Source: Microbacterium sp. Root180
GTDB lineage: Bacteria > Actinomycetota > Actinomycetes > Actinomycetales > Microbacteriaceae
DNA: 64,000 nucleotides
Reading direction: 5' to 3'
Assembly (NCBI RefSeq): GCF_001428485.1
Contig: NZ_LMHS01000005.1
Coordinates: forward strand, 32,568-96,567
Shown here: positions 17,646-26,976 of the stretch, piece after piece
How the letters are laid out: every line of letters starts with the position of its first letter
How positions within the stretch are numbered: the first letter of the stretch is position 1
Notes under the pieces: generated by a model
Seen by the model: only the letters and a program-made list of their open reading frames with translations
The model's database searches: none
Told to the model about the DNA's origin: nothing
Program-made: the position numbers and the translations under genes

Positions 17646-19439
17646 ATGCGCGGCGTTGACGACGCATCGGCGAACGGCCGATCCTTCACCATCGGGGACA
17701 CCGACTTCCTGCTGGATGGAGAGCCGTTCCGCGTACTGTCCGGCGCCATCCACTACTTCCGCGTTCATCCTGACCAGTGGGCGGACCGCATCCGCAAGGC
17801 GCGCCTCATGGGGCTCAACTCGATCGAGACCTACGTGGCGTGGAACGCACACGAGCCGATCCGGGGCGAGTGGGATGCCTCGGGTTGGAACGACCTCGGC
17901 GCGTTCCTCGATGCCGTCGCCGAAGAGGGGCTGTATGCGATCGTGCGGCCGGGTCCGTACATCTGCGCGGAGTGGGCGAACGGCGGACTGCCCGTCTGGC
18001 TGACCGCCGACGACGGGATCCGCCTGCGAAGCTCTGAGCGCGGCTATCTTGCCGAGGCGTCCCGCTTTCTCCGGCGCGTCTACGAGATCGTCGGCCCACG
18101 CCAGATCCATCGGGGCGGGAACGTCGTCCTCGTGCAGATCGAGAACGAGTACGGAGCCTACGGCGCCGACAAGGACTATCTCGAGGCACTGGTCGCGGTC
18201 ACCCGCGACGCCGGGATCACCGTCCCGCTGACGACCGTCGATCAACCGCAGCCGCAGATGCTCCGTGACGGCAGCGTGCCCGGCGTCCACCTCACCGGCT
18301 CGTTCGGGTCCCGTGCATCCGAGAGGCTGGCCACTCTCCGCGAGTTCCAGCCGACCGGGCCCCTGATGTGCATGGAGTTCTGGGACGGATGGTTCGACCG
18401 GTGGGGCGGCCACCACCACACGACCGATCCCGCCGAGGCTGCCGCGGAGCTCGAGTCGATGCTCGCCGCCGGTGCATCCGTCAACTTCTACATGTTCCAT
18501 GGTGGGACCAACTTCGGACTGACGAACGGCGCCAACGACAATGGTCGCTACCACCCCATCGTCACGTCCTACGACTACGACGGGCCGCTGGATGAAGCCG
18601 GCAGCCCGACCGCGAAGTACTTCGCCTTCCGTGAGGTCATCGCTCGGTATGCGAGCGTGCCTGACGAGCTGCCTGCGACAGGGTCTCCCTCACCGCAGGT
18701 CACCGTCGAGCTGCACCCCGCAGGAGATTGGATGCCTGTCGCCGGGGAATCCGGCACCCGGTCCGATTCGCCGCCGACCTTCGACGAGCTGGGGTTCGAT
18801 GGTGCGTTGGTCAGGTACGAGGTCGACCTGCCGGAGATGACATCGCCTCAGCTGCTCGAATTCGGTGAGGTGCGTGATCTCGCGTGGGTGCGCGTAGACG
18901 ACGGGCCCCCGCAGCGGCTGAGCCGACGCAGCAATGATCGGGCGGTCGCCGTTGCCCCGGGTCGCCTTCTGACGGTGCTCGTCGAGGATCAGGGTCGGGT
19001 CAACTACGCGAGCCACATCGGCGAGCCGAAGGGACTGATCGGATCGGTGCATCTGGGTGGGCAGCCGCTGCAGGGGTGGCGGGCCACCACGATCGATGTC
19101 GAGTCGATGGCCCGCCAGGTCCAGGTCGACGACTGCCGGACGGCGGATGAGGCAACGCAGAGCCCCGTGGTCGGCCCGGTCGCGTTGAGCGGCGGTTTCG
19201 TGCTCGAGGAGCGGTCGGACCTGTTTCTGGACACCACAGGCTGGGCGAAGGGGTTCGCGTTCGTGAACGGATTCCACCTCGGGCGGTATTGGTCGGAGGG
19301 ACCGCAGCGAACGCTCTACGTCCCCGCTCCCGTCACCCGTGCGGGCTCGAATCACCTCGTCATCCTCGAACTCGAACATGTCGCTGCGGCGACGGCCCAC
19401 TTCCGTCACTCCCCGCTGCTGGGTTACCGGGACGAGTGA
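17646..19439 (+). CDS. GH35 beta-galactosidase
   Basis: This 597-residue glycoside hydrolase family 35 enzyme starts with the classic barrel motif GEPFRVLSGAIHYFRVHPDQW, then SIETYVAWNAHEP and RPGPYICAEWANGGLP. Acid/base Glu168 is in VQIENEYG and nucleophile Glu244 in CMEFWDGWFDRWG; YMFHGGTNFG is also present. The C-terminal jelly-roll domains include FAFVNGFHLGRYW. There is no signal peptide, so it works intracellularly on imported galactosides. Having GH35 and GH42 in one operon suggests hydrolysis of different linkages (for example beta-1,3 versus beta-1,4). It is coupled to the upstream permease with a one-base gap. Confidence 0.95.
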   Translation: MRGVDDASANGRSFTIGDTDFLLDGEPFRVLSGAIHYFRVHPDQWADRIRKARLMGLNSIETYVAWNAHEPIRGEWDASGWNDLGAFLDAVAEEGLYAIVRPGPYICAEWANGGLPVWLTADDGIRLRSSERGYLAEASRFLRRVYEIVGPRQIHRGGNVVLVQIENEYGAYGADKDYLEALVAVTRDAGITVPLTTVDQPQPQMLRDGSVPGVHLTGSFGSRASERLATLREFQPTGPLMCMEFWDGWFDRWGGHHHTTDPAEAAAELESMLAAGASVNFYMFHGGTNFGLTNGANDNGRYHPIVTSYDYDGPLDEAGSPTAKYFAFREVIARYASVPDELPATGSPSPQVTVELHPAGDWMPVAGESGTRSDSPPTFDELGFDGALVRYEVDLPEMTSPQLLEFGEVRDLAWVRVDDGPPQRLSRRSNDRAVAVAPGRLLTVLVEDQGRVNYASHIGEPKGLIGSVHLGGQPLQGWRATTIDVESMARQVQVDDCRTADEATQSPVVGPVALSGGFVLEERSDLFLDTTGWAKGFAFVNGFHLGRYWSEGPQRTLYVPAPVTRAGSNHLVILELEHVAAATAHFRHSPLLGYRDE

Positions 19440-19519
19440 GCGGCGGTGCGGTCGCTCCATGATCCGGGCCGAGCGAGGCGGCATCCGTTCCTCTCCCGCG
19501 CTCACGAATGAAGGACGAT

Positions 19520-20683
19520 ATGAAGATCACCGGCTACCGATGTCTCCGCACATTTCGCGATTGGGGGCGGCCCATCGGGGACGTCAACGGCTTCTTGAAG
19601 AACGGCGTCACGGACGTGCCGATCGTCATCCTCGAGACCGACGAGGGGATCGAGGGGATCGGCATGGGATCGGACCAGAATCTCGACCAGCTGTTCCCCG
19701 CCTTGGAGGGCGAGGATCCGCGCGCGGTGGCAGCGCTGTACGACCGCATGCTCGCTCGCGTGTTCAAGGCAGGCCACAACGGGGCGACCTTCGGGGCGAT
19801 CGGCGCTCTGGACATGGCGCTCTGGGATCTCAAGGCCAAGATCGCCGGAGAGCCGCTGTGGCGCCTGCTCGGTGCCCGAGATCGATTCGTCGAGGGATAT
19901 GCCTCGGGTCTGGATATCGCGCTGGACGACGAACAGCTCGCCGAGTTCTACTCCGTCATGGCGGACCGCGGCTTCACGAGCGGCAAACTCAAGGGCGGCC
20001 TCGACCTCGATGCCGACCTGCGGCGATTGCGGATCGTCCGTGACGCCTTGAAGCGCAATACCCCGAAACCTGCGCTCATGCTCGATGCGAACGAGTCATG
20101 GAACCTCAAACAGGCGGTCCGCTATGTGTCTGACATCGAGCGCGAGATGGACCTCACGTGGATCGAGGAGCCGCTGCGCCGGTGGGATGCCCCAGGGCAT
20201 GCGCGGCTGTCCAACTCCATCAGAGCCGCCGTCGCCACAGGCGAGAACCTCTCGGGGCTCGAGCAGTTTCGCCCGCTCCTCGACGCGAACGGCGTCGACG
20301 TCGTACAGGTCGGATGCACGTGGGGGGTTACTCACTTCCTTCGCGTCGCGGCCGTCGCGCACTCGCGCGACCTCCCGATCAGTCCGGTCGGACTCACGAC
20401 GAATCAAGCCGTCGCGCATGCCGCGGCATCCGCTCCGAATCATCTCTCGATCGAAGTGCAGGATCTCGGCTCCCCGTTCGGACTCACGATCGATCAGGAG
20501 ATCGTCGACGGCGGCATCGTGCTCGGCGACACTCCGGGGCACGGAGTATCCGTAGACGAAGGGGCGATCGAGCGGAATCAGACGTCCGCGAGCTGGCTCC
20601 TTGCTGAGGGGCCGCACGTCCGCCCCGCACGCGCCGGCCTTCGCCTGGTCACCGGAGTGGACCGACGCGAAGAGGTCCGGTGA
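19520..20683 (+). CDS. Enolase-superfamily (mandelate racemase/muconate-lactonizing-like) protein
   Basis: This 387-residue enolase-superfamily member is probably a sugar-acid dehydratase or epimerase. The KxK base pair is Lys156/Lys158 in GKLKGG. Metal ligands are Asp189 (MLDANESW), a Glu in WIEEPL at 216-217 and Glu242 (GENLSG). The position where mandelate racemase carries its catalytic His (SPH) reads ISPVGLTTN, so the second base differs. ATG 19520 is preceded by AAGGA; the ATG twelve bases earlier has no ribosome site. The gene follows GH35 by 80 bases, suggesting it handles an oxidised galactose or similar sugar acid, but no dehydrogenase or aldolase is encoded nearby. Confidence 0.85.
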   Translation: MKITGYRCLRTFRDWGRPIGDVNGFLKNGVTDVPIVILETDEGIEGIGMGSDQNLDQLFPALEGEDPRAVAALYDRMLARVFKAGHNGATFGAIGALDMALWDLKAKIAGEPLWRLLGARDRFVEGYASGLDIALDDEQLAEFYSVMADRGFTSGKLKGGLDLDADLRRLRIVRDALKRNTPKPALMLDANESWNLKQAVRYVSDIEREMDLTWIEEPLRRWDAPGHARLSNSIRAAVATGENLSGLEQFRPLLDANGVDVVQVGCTWGVTHFLRVAAVAHSRDLPISPVGLTTNQAVAHAAASAPNHLSIEVQDLGSPFGLTIDQEIVDGGIVLGDTPGHGVSVDEGAIERNQTSASWLLAEGPHVRPARAGLRLVTGVDRREEVR

Positions 20684-20749
20684 TGGTGACGCGGAGGTGC
20701 CCCGACTGCACGGATGCTCCGTCACGCGCCGTCGTGCGGAGAACAGAAC

Positions 20750-21763
20750 CTATCGGATCTTGATCTCGGTGCCCTGCCCGACGTCGATGTAGACGCCCAC
20801 GACTCCCGGGAGCACGCCGGCGAGCGATGTGCGCAGCGCCTCGATGGAAGGTGTCGAGCCGTCTTCGGTCGTGATCTCGACCGTCGCATTCGCTCCCGAC
20901 CAGTCGACGCCGTACACCCGCGCGCCGGCCTCGTCGGCGAGCCAGTCGGTCGTGGCCTGCTGAATCGTCACCGACCAGCGTGCGAGCGCGATCGACACGA
21001 CGGAGTTGACGGCGAGCGGAATGGCGATGACGACCATCAACGCGCTGACGATCAGGTACGCGCGGCGGCGGTTGGCGACCCGTGACGAACCTGGCTCGCG
21101 GGCGTAGCCGGCGAGGGTGAAGACGATGCTGCCGGCGATGACGAGCGCGACCACATTCGAGAGGAACAGCCACAGCGCGCCGGCCGCGTCGGCCCACAGC
21201 CCCTGACCTGCGCACACGCCGACAACGCCCAGCGGGGGAACGAGCGAGATCGCGATGGCCACCCCGGGAAGGACGGCGCTGAGGTCCTTGCGGCACATGG
21301 CGAATCCGCCCGCGAATCCTGTGGCGAGTGCGGCGACGAGGTCCATGAAGCTCGGCGACGTGCGCCCGAGCACCTGCGAGTTGCTCTCCAGGCTCTGCGG
21401 TGTGGCCACGAACATCGAGAAGAACAAGCCGAGAACGATGACGATCGCCACGCCTCCGAGGACCCAGAGGATCGATCGCACCACCAGGCTCAGATGACCG
21501 GTGACGATGCCGAGGCCGATCGCGAGGATCGGTGTTCCCAGTGGCGCGATGATCATGGCGCCGATGACCGTCGCCGTGGAGTCCGTCAGGACGCCCGCGA
21601 TCGCCACGATGCCGGCGAGCGTGAGCATGATGAGGAAGCCGCTGCGTTTTCCCACCCGGTCGCCGGAGCCGAGATCGAGCGCCTCGGTCACGTCGGCAGC
21701 GGTTTGACGCTGACTCGGCGGGACCAGAGTCCCGAGGATTCCTGAAACAGTCGCCATGCGCAT
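20750..21763 (-). CDS. DUF389 membrane protein
   Basis: This integral membrane protein of about 337 residues is from the DUF389 family (TIGR00341-like). The diagnostic region GFLIMLTLAGIVAIAGVLTDSTATVIGAMIIAPLGTPI is followed by five or six further hydrophobic helices and a soluble C-terminal part. Three in-frame starts (GTG 21775, ATG 21763, ATG 21757) lie close together with no clear ribosome site; the middle one is used. The function of the family is unknown. It is divergent from the protein kinase gene and convergent with the enolase-superfamily gene, so it is probably monocistronic. Confidence 0.85.
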   Translation of the reverse strand: MRMATVSGILGTLVPPSQRQTAADVTEALDLGSGDRVGKRSGFLIMLTLAGIVAIAGVLTDSTATVIGAMIIAPLGTPILAIGLGIVTGHLSLVVRSILWVLGGVAIVIVLGLFFSMFVATPQSLESNSQVLGRTSPSFMDLVAALATGFAGGFAMCRKDLSAVLPGVAIAISLVPPLGVVGVCAGQGLWADAAGALWLFLSNVVALVIAGSIVFTLAGYAREPGSSRVANRRRAYLIVSALMVVIAIPLAVNSVVSIALARWSVTIQQATTDWLADEAGARVYGVDWSGANATVEITTEDGSTPSIEALRTSLAGVLPGVVGVYIDVGQGTEIKIR

Positions 21764-21956
21764 ATCTTGGCCCACTCACGCCGCGAACGGCATCGCTGCC
21801 GGATGCTCATCCCGAGACCGACCGACCGGGCTGCGCGCGCCGATTGCCGGAGTGCTCCCGGGTCCGCTGTCAACCCGGCATTTCGCCGCGCCCTCGGCGT
21901 GTACTTTTGCGGCAGTCGGCGCCAATGCTGCTGCAGAGCGGGGGGAGGACTTCAGC

Positions 21957-23330
21957 GTGACACTTCCGATGGAACCGCCCCAGACGGTGGCTCTTCTGGA
22001 CGCCCGCTACCAGCTTCATGAGCGCGTCGGCGAGGGCGGGATGGCCACGGTGTACCGAGCCGAGGACACGTTTCTCGGACGCATTGTCGCCATCAAGCTG
22101 CTGAGGAATGAGGCGGAGGTGCTGGCCTCTCCGGTGCGCGCGCATCGGGAAGTCAGCGCGCTCGCCCGACTCAATCACCCCTCCCTCGTGACGTTGTTGG
22201 AGGCGAACCTCGCTCCCGGCGATTGTCGCTACCTGGTGATGGAGTACATCGACGGCCCCAACCTCTCCCGGTTCCTGAGGGACGGGCCACTCTCGATGGC
22301 GCAGGTGGCGCACCTGGCCCGCGAATTGGGTTCCGGACTCGCGGTCGTTCATGCCGCCGGACTGGTGCATCGCGATATCAAACCGTCGAACATCCTCCTC
22401 GCTCCCGCCCCGCGACCCGACACCTTCTTCCGGGTGAAGCTCGCCGACTTCGGGCTCGCGCAGCTGGCGGATGCGACATCCGTCACCACTCCGGGAATGG
22501 TGACGGGTACAGCGGCCTACCTCGCGCCGGAGCAGGTCCGAGGTGAGGCCAGCTCAGCAGCCTCGGACACCTACGCGCTCGGCCTGGTTCTCCTTGAAGC
22601 CCTGACCGGGGAGCGAGCGTTCGGGCACGCGTCGGGAATCGGCGCCGTCATGGCGAGGCTCTTGGAGCCGCCCGCCATCCCGAGCGACGTCGACCCCGGT
22701 TGGGCGGATCTGGTCAGACGAATGACCCTGTCCGACCCGACGGCACGCCCCACGGCTCTCGAGGTCCTGGACACCGTCTCGACGCTGCCCGCGAGCGCCG
22801 CCCGCCCCGCATCGACCGCTGTGCTCCCGCAGTCGGTGGTCCCGGCCGACACTGCACCCATGCGCCGTCGCCCGGTTGCACCGACGCCCACCCAAGTCGC
22901 TCGCCGCCGCCATCGTCCGGGGGCATGGATCGGCGCCGGCGCGGCAGCATCCTTCTTCGCGGTCGCGTTGGTGTGCATCCCGGGCATGGTGGCGGGATCG
23001 ACCGGCACGACGCCCGCCCCGCGTCTCGTTGTCGACCGTCTCGCCGAAGAAATGGCCCTGAACCCCGCGCTGTCCCCGGCAACTGTCGAGCTTGCCTCGG
23101 ACACCCCATCCTCGAACGAGGTCGTCGATCCCGGCTCGGTGACACGAACCGACACTGACCCGCTCAAGGTCGAGCACGGGCCGAAGCCGAAAGACGACGA
23201 GCCGAAAGCGGAGCCCGAAGTCGAGCCGAAGCCCAAGAAGAACGAGGCAGTCGACGGGCCCGCCCAGCGGGAGCCCGCGAACGGCAAGCCCGCAGATGCC
23301 GCGAAGGAGCGCGGGAACCGCGACAGGTAG
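21957..23330 (+). CDS. Membrane-anchored serine/threonine protein kinase (PknB-type)
   Basis: This 457-residue kinase has glycine loop GEGGMATVY (25-33), Lys47 in AIKLL, Glu65 in the C helix and catalytic HRDIKPSN (Asp140). DFGLA (164-168) and APEQ follow, so all catalytic residues are present. A single membrane helix lies at about 323-347, followed by an extracellular tail of about 110 residues ending in a Lys/Pro/Glu-rich low-complexity stretch (KPKDDEPKAEPEVEPKPKK). No PASTA repeats are seen. GTG 21957 has GGGAGGAC eight bases upstream. The external tail might sense or bind the wall; this is inference. Confidence 0.93.
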   Translation: MTLPMEPPQTVALLDARYQLHERVGEGGMATVYRAEDTFLGRIVAIKLLRNEAEVLASPVRAHREVSALARLNHPSLVTLLEANLAPGDCRYLVMEYIDGPNLSRFLRDGPLSMAQVAHLARELGSGLAVVHAAGLVHRDIKPSNILLAPAPRPDTFFRVKLADFGLAQLADATSVTTPGMVTGTAAYLAPEQVRGEASSAASDTYALGLVLLEALTGERAFGHASGIGAVMARLLEPPAIPSDVDPGWADLVRRMTLSDPTARPTALEVLDTVSTLPASAARPASTAVLPQSVVPADTAPMRRRPVAPTPTQVARRRHRPGAWIGAGAAASFFAVALVCIPGMVAGSTGTTPAPRLVVDRLAEEMALNPALSPATVELASDTPSSNEVVDPGSVTRTDTDPLKVEHGPKPKDDEPKAEPEVEPKPKKNEAVDGPAQREPANGKPADAAKERGNRDR

Positions 23331-23409
23331 ACCTCGGACCAGTCGTCGACCTAGTCGTCTGGCGCTCACCTCTTGGCTTTTCGGGGTCGACCCACGCGCC
23401 CGCTGACTC

Positions 23410-24714
23410 CTATTCGTAGCGGAGTGAGTCGACCGGGTCCGCGCGTGCTGCGCGCGCGGCCGGCAAGGTGCCGGCGAGGAAGGCGATGAGCATGACCACG
23501 ACGATGATCCCGACGATCGACAGCGGGTCGAAGGCGATGATGGTGAGTCCGGGCAGGTCCGCCAGCAGAGAGGTCGAGAGGGCGGAGCTGAGCGCTGACC
23601 CGGCGAGCATCGCGATCGCGACTCCGATGGCGCTGCCGAGGAACCCGATGAAGGCCGCTTCGAGGCTGAACAGGCTGAAGACGCGACCGTTGCCCATGCC
23701 CATCGCCTTCATCAGTCCGATCTCACGGGTGCGCTCCTGCACCGACATGAAGAGCGTGTTGACGATGCCGAAGCTCGCGGCAAGGAGCGCGATGATGGCG
23801 AAGGCGTTCAGCACGAGCACGATCCCGTCGATCACCGTCTTGAACAGGCCGAGCTGGTCGGCGACGGTCGACCCGGTGAAGCCGGCGTCGGCGAGGCGGT
23901 CCTTGAGCGCGGCGACCTCGTCGTCGGTGGCGGCGGGGTCGAAGAAGACGCTCGCCTGTGCGTAGCGCTCCACGTCCTCGGCGGGCAGGCCGATGTTCTG
24001 CGCGGCGTAGAGTTCATCGCTGAGCGCCGTGTTCGGAAGCATGCTCGCTCCCGTCGGGGTGGCCAGGCCCTCCTCTGCGATGCCGACGACCGTCGCATCG
24101 ACGACGTGCTGCGTGCGCTCGGCATCCGTGATCGTGATCGACACTGTCTGCCCGATCGCACTCTCGGCGTCGTCGAAGCCCATCGGCTCGACGAAAGCGA
24201 TCGGCAGCACCACCTGCGCCTCGGAGGAGCCGTCGTCGGGCGCGGCGCCCGACACCAGCTGGATCGTCTGCCCGGCGACGAGCGTCCCGACGCCGATCAC
24301 GAACTTCGTGCCGTCGCCGGCCTGGATGTAGTCGGGAGTGATCGAGAGCGTCGGCACGACGTCGGTCACGCCCTCGATCCCCGCGACGGTCTCGAGGTCC
24401 TCAGGGGTGAGGGCCACGACCGTCGTGCCGGGAGGGCCGGGCTGGCCGCTGGCGATGGCGTCCGGGTTGTACTCGACGGGGTCGGTGGCATCGACTCCGG
24501 TCGCCCCTTCGGGAGTGTGCGTGACCGTCATGACGTCGGAGGCGCCGATCGAGGCCACAGTGTCGTCGATGTACGCGTTGATGCCGGTTCCGAGTCCGCT
24601 GGTGAGCGTCAGGGTGAAGGCGCCGACGAAGATGGCGAGGATCGTCAGAATCGTGCGGGTCTTGGAGCGGAAGGTGTTGGAGACGGCGGAGCCGATGAGG
24701 TCGACGGTTCTCAT
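23410..24714 (-). CDS. MacB/FtsX-type ABC transporter permease
   Basis: This 434-residue permease of the MacB/LolC type has an N-terminal membrane helix (TILTILAIFVGAFTLTLTSG, about residues 21-40). A large extracytoplasmic domain of about 240 residues follows, then three C-terminal membrane helices of the FtsX domain with TREIGLMKAMGMG between the first and second. The ATG at 24714 overlaps the ATPase stop (ATGA). The pair may export a peptide, lipoprotein or antimicrobial compound, or act mechanically; no substrate gene is adjacent. Confidence 0.92.
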   Translation of the reverse strand: MRTVDLIGSAVSNTFRSKTRTILTILAIFVGAFTLTLTSGLGTGINAYIDDTVASIGASDVMTVTHTPEGATGVDATDPVEYNPDAIASGQPGPPGTTVVALTPEDLETVAGIEGVTDVVPTLSITPDYIQAGDGTKFVIGVGTLVAGQTIQLVSGAAPDDGSSEAQVVLPIAFVEPMGFDDAESAIGQTVSITITDAERTQHVVDATVVGIAEEGLATPTGASMLPNTALSDELYAAQNIGLPAEDVERYAQASVFFDPAATDDEVAALKDRLADAGFTGSTVADQLGLFKTVIDGIVLVLNAFAIIALLAASFGIVNTLFMSVQERTREIGLMKAMGMGNGRVFSLFSLEAAFIGFLGSAIGVAIAMLAGSALSSALSTSLLADLPGLTIIAFDPLSIVGIIVVVMLIAFLAGTLPAARAARADPVDSLRYE

Positions 24715-25409
24715 GCGGCAACCGCCGCCGAGTCCTCGACCAGCAGGCCATCGCGGATGAAGAGGCGGCGATCGCATCGAGCAGCGAGTTCATCATCGTG
24801 GGTCACGACGATGAGGGTGATGCCGTTCTCGCGGTTCAGTGCGAACAGGATGTCTTCCACGATCGCGCCGGTAGTCGTGTCCAGATTCCCCGTCGGCTCG
24901 TCGGCGAAGATCACCCGCGGGTTGTTCACCAGTGCGCGCGCGATCACCGCGCGCTGCTTCTGGCCGCCGGACAGATTCACGGCCTTGTTCTTCGCCTTGT
25001 CATCGAGCTCCAGCTGCTCCAGCGCGGCGTGACCACGGCGGCGTCGCTCGGAGCGGCCCACGCCGGCGATCTTGAGCGGGAGGATGACGTTCTCGAGGAC
25101 GCTGGAGTTGCCGGTGAGGAAGAACTGCTGGAACACGAACCCGAAGGTCTTGTTCCGCGTGCGATTGAGCCGTCCACCACGAAGCGTGGAGGTGTCGACG
25201 CCTTCGAGTTCGACCGTGCCGGACGTAGGGGCATCGAGCAGCGCGAGCACGTGCATGAGCGTGGACTTTCCCGATCCGCTCTTGCCGACGATCGCGATGC
25301 TCTCGCCCTCGTGGATGTCGAAGCTCACTCCCTTGAGCGCGTCGAAGCGGTTCTGGCCTCGCCCATAGGACTTGTGCACGTCCCGGACTGAGATGAGCGG
25401 CGTGTTCAT
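24711..25409 (-). CDS. MacB/LolD-type ABC transporter ATPase
   Basis: This 232-residue ATPase has Walker A GKSGSGKS, Q-loop region FGFVFQQFFL, signature LSGGQKQR, Walker B VIFADEPTGNLD and a switch His in VVTHDDEL. The GNLD after Walker B is typical of the MacB/LolD class. The ATG at 25409 is preceded by AGGAGACGA; upstream in-frame ATGs would add unrelated sequence. It is the first gene of a two-gene operon with the MacB-like permease, with a 120-base promoter region shared with the SRPBCC gene's downstream side. Confidence 0.93.
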   Translation of the reverse strand: MNTPLISVRDVHKSYGRGQNRFDALKGVSFDIHEGESIAIVGKSGSGKSTLMHVLALLDAPTSGTVELEGVDTSTLRGGRLNRTRNKTFGFVFQQFFLTGNSSVLENVILPLKIAGVGRSERRRRGHAALEQLELDDKAKNKAVNLSGGQKQRAVIARALVNNPRVIFADEPTGNLDTTTGAIVEDILFALNRENGITLIVVTHDDELAARCDRRLFIRDGLLVEDSAAVAA

Positions 25410-25530
25410 TCGTCTCCTGGGGGCGAGCTGGCTTCCAGCATCCTGTTTCATCCGTCGCGAGTGACGTTCTCGATGGTAAGTAGCTCGGCGGAGTTTCGCT
25501 AGAGAAGCTAGCGAAATCTGTAGGTTCCCC

Positions 25531-25992
25531 TCAGCGAATGTGCAGCGCGAGCGTTTCGAGGAGACCGCGCATGCCTTCTTCGCGCTGCGCGGCGTCTGCG
25601 TGGAAGGCGTCGAAGAAGACACCGTGCTCGACGTGCGTGAGGCGCGTGGCTCCGGGGACCGGCTCGAATTCGAACGTGGCGATCGAGGTCGACATGTGGA
25701 TGCCGTCGAGCCACATGTCGTAGGTGCTCGCGATGCGGACCTGGTCGACGATGTCGGTGTAGACGCCTTCGTAGCGCGAGACGGGGCCGCCGTGGAACTT
25801 CGCTTCGTCGATGTCGCGGCCGCCGACTCGGAAGTCGAACGCCCACGCGCGGCGATCGAAGGTGTCGCCGTCGCCGAACCACTTGCGCTTGCGGTCCTCC
25901 TCGGCGAACGCGCGCCACACGTGTGCGACGGGGGCGGGGTAGTCGCGCGTGAGCGTGAAGCTGGAGTGGGCGAGGCGGTGATCGTCGCTCAT
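25531..25992 (-). CDS. SRPBCC (AHSA1/START-like) domain protein
   Basis: This 153-residue SRPBCC-fold protein has the START/AHSA1 pattern: early strand FTLTRDYPAPVAHVWRAFAEED, KRKWFGDGD, FRVGGRD and a late LLETLALHI helix. The ATG overlaps the stop of the preceding reductase-like gene (ATGA). Trios of ArsR regulator, AHSA1-like protein and RibD-like reductase are common in actinobacteria, but the ligand bound by the helix-grip pocket is not known. Confidence 0.88.
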   Translation of the reverse strand: MSDDHRLAHSSFTLTRDYPAPVAHVWRAFAEEDRKRKWFGDGDTFDRRAWAFDFRVGGRDIDEAKFHGGPVSRYEGVYTDIVDQVRIASTYDMWLDGIHMSTSIATFEFEPVPGATRLTHVEHGVFFDAFHADAAQREEGMRGLLETLALHIR

Positions 25993-26636
25993 CGTGCGAA
26001 CGTCACGTGGATGGTGCCGCTCTCGGCGACGACGGTCGTCACCGAGTGGGTGTGCTCGAGTCCCCGGAGGTCCTCCCACACGCGGTTGCCGCGGCCGAGG
26101 ACGATCGGAGCGATCGCGACGTGGAGTTCGTCGACGAGTCCCGCGCGCAGGAACTCGCGGGCGGTGCGGATGCCGCCGCCCACGCGCACGTCGAGACCCT
26201 CGGCGGCGTCGGTGGCCTCGGCGAGGACTTCCTCGATCGCTCCGCTGCGGAAGTGGAAGGTCGTGCCGCCGGCCATCTCGATGCGGGGACGCGGCGCGGA
26301 GTGCGTGAGGACGTAGACGGGGCAGCCGAAGGGCGGTTCGTCGCCCCACCACCCCTTCCAGCCCTCATCATCACGATTGGCGTGGAGCCCGAACATCGCG
26401 GCGCCCATGATCTCCGCCCCGACCCCCTCGAAGAAGGCGATCGCGTAGGAGTCATCGATTCCGGTCGTCCCGGCACCGGTCGTATCGCCGAAGACCTTGC
26501 GGCGGAATGTCCTCGTCGCCGCGTAGGCGGCGGTCAGCGGCCCCCAGTCCTCACCCATCGGATTGGCCACTGCGGGATCGGGGGCGGCGGTGTAGCCGTC
26601 GAGCGAAGCGAACAGGTCGATGCGAACGCGAGTCAT
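25989..26636 (-). CDS. Dihydrofolate-reductase-like (RibD C-terminal domain) protein
   Basis: This 215-residue protein has the RibD-C/DHFR-like fold seen in the YyaP/YwjB group. It begins MTRVRIDLFASLDGYTA and has the cofactor-binding segment GLDVRVGGGIRTAREFLRAGLVDELHVAIAPIVLGRG. An internal region MGAAMFGLHANRDDEGWKGWWG replaces the usual short loop. It is probably an NADPH-dependent reductase, but not a true folate reductase. It is coupled by ATGA overlap to the SRPBCC gene and is preceded one base after the ArsR stop, so all three form an operon. Confidence 0.88.
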   Translation of the reverse strand: MTRVRIDLFASLDGYTAAPDPAVANPMGEDWGPLTAAYAATRTFRRKVFGDTTGAGTTGIDDSYAIAFFEGVGAEIMGAAMFGLHANRDDEGWKGWWGDEPPFGCPVYVLTHSAPRPRIEMAGGTTFHFRSGAIEEVLAEATDAAEGLDVRVGGGIRTAREFLRAGLVDELHVAIAPIVLGRGNRVWEDLRGLEHTHSVTTVVAESGTIHVTFAR

Positions 26637-26637
26637 G

Positions 26638-26976
26638 TCAGGTCTCCTTCGGGAGGGTGCGAGCGAGGTGGATGCCGAGGCGGTCGGCGCGCTGCTCGGC
26701 CGGCGTCCTGAGCTCGTCGAGCCACAGGTGCAGGACGTCGAGTGCCCCGGGGCGGAGCGTCACCGTGCGCACCCGTCCCTGCTTGGTGGAGGTGATCACG
26801 CGAGCGGCCTCGAGGATGCGGAGGTGCTGGAGCAGAGAGGGCAGCGCCATCGAGAACGGCGCGGCCAGCTCCGACACCACCGCCGGCGACACCGACAGCC
26901 TCTCGACGATCGCGCGACGAGTAGGGTCCGCGAGGGCGCGGAGCACAGCATCCACATCCTCCGGATAGTTAGGCAT
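26638..26976 (-). CDS. ArsR-family transcriptional regulator
   Basis: This 112-residue winged-helix repressor starts MPNYPEDVDAVLRALADPTRRAIVERL. The recognition helix region is FSMALPSLLQHLRILEAARVI and the wing TSTKQGRVRTVTL. No metal-binding cysteines are present, so it belongs to the SRPBCC-associated subgroup rather than metal sensors. The ATG at 26976 lies inside a palindrome that is the likely operator; an earlier in-frame ATG at 27012 would place the palindrome within the gene and is disfavoured. It heads the operon with the reductase-like and SRPBCC genes, so autorepression is expected. Confidence 0.9.
   Translation of the reverse strand: MPNYPEDVDAVLRALADPTRRAIVERLSVSPAVVSELAAPFSMALPSLLQHLRILEAARVITSTKQGRVRTVTLRPGALDVLHLWLDELRTPAEQRADRLGIHLARTLPKET

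Noticed and set aside
23331..23409. Possible terminator between the convergent kinase and MacB-like permease genes
   Set aside because: Only a seven-base GTCGACC/GGTCGAC repeat with a 33-base spacer was seen, too weak to report.
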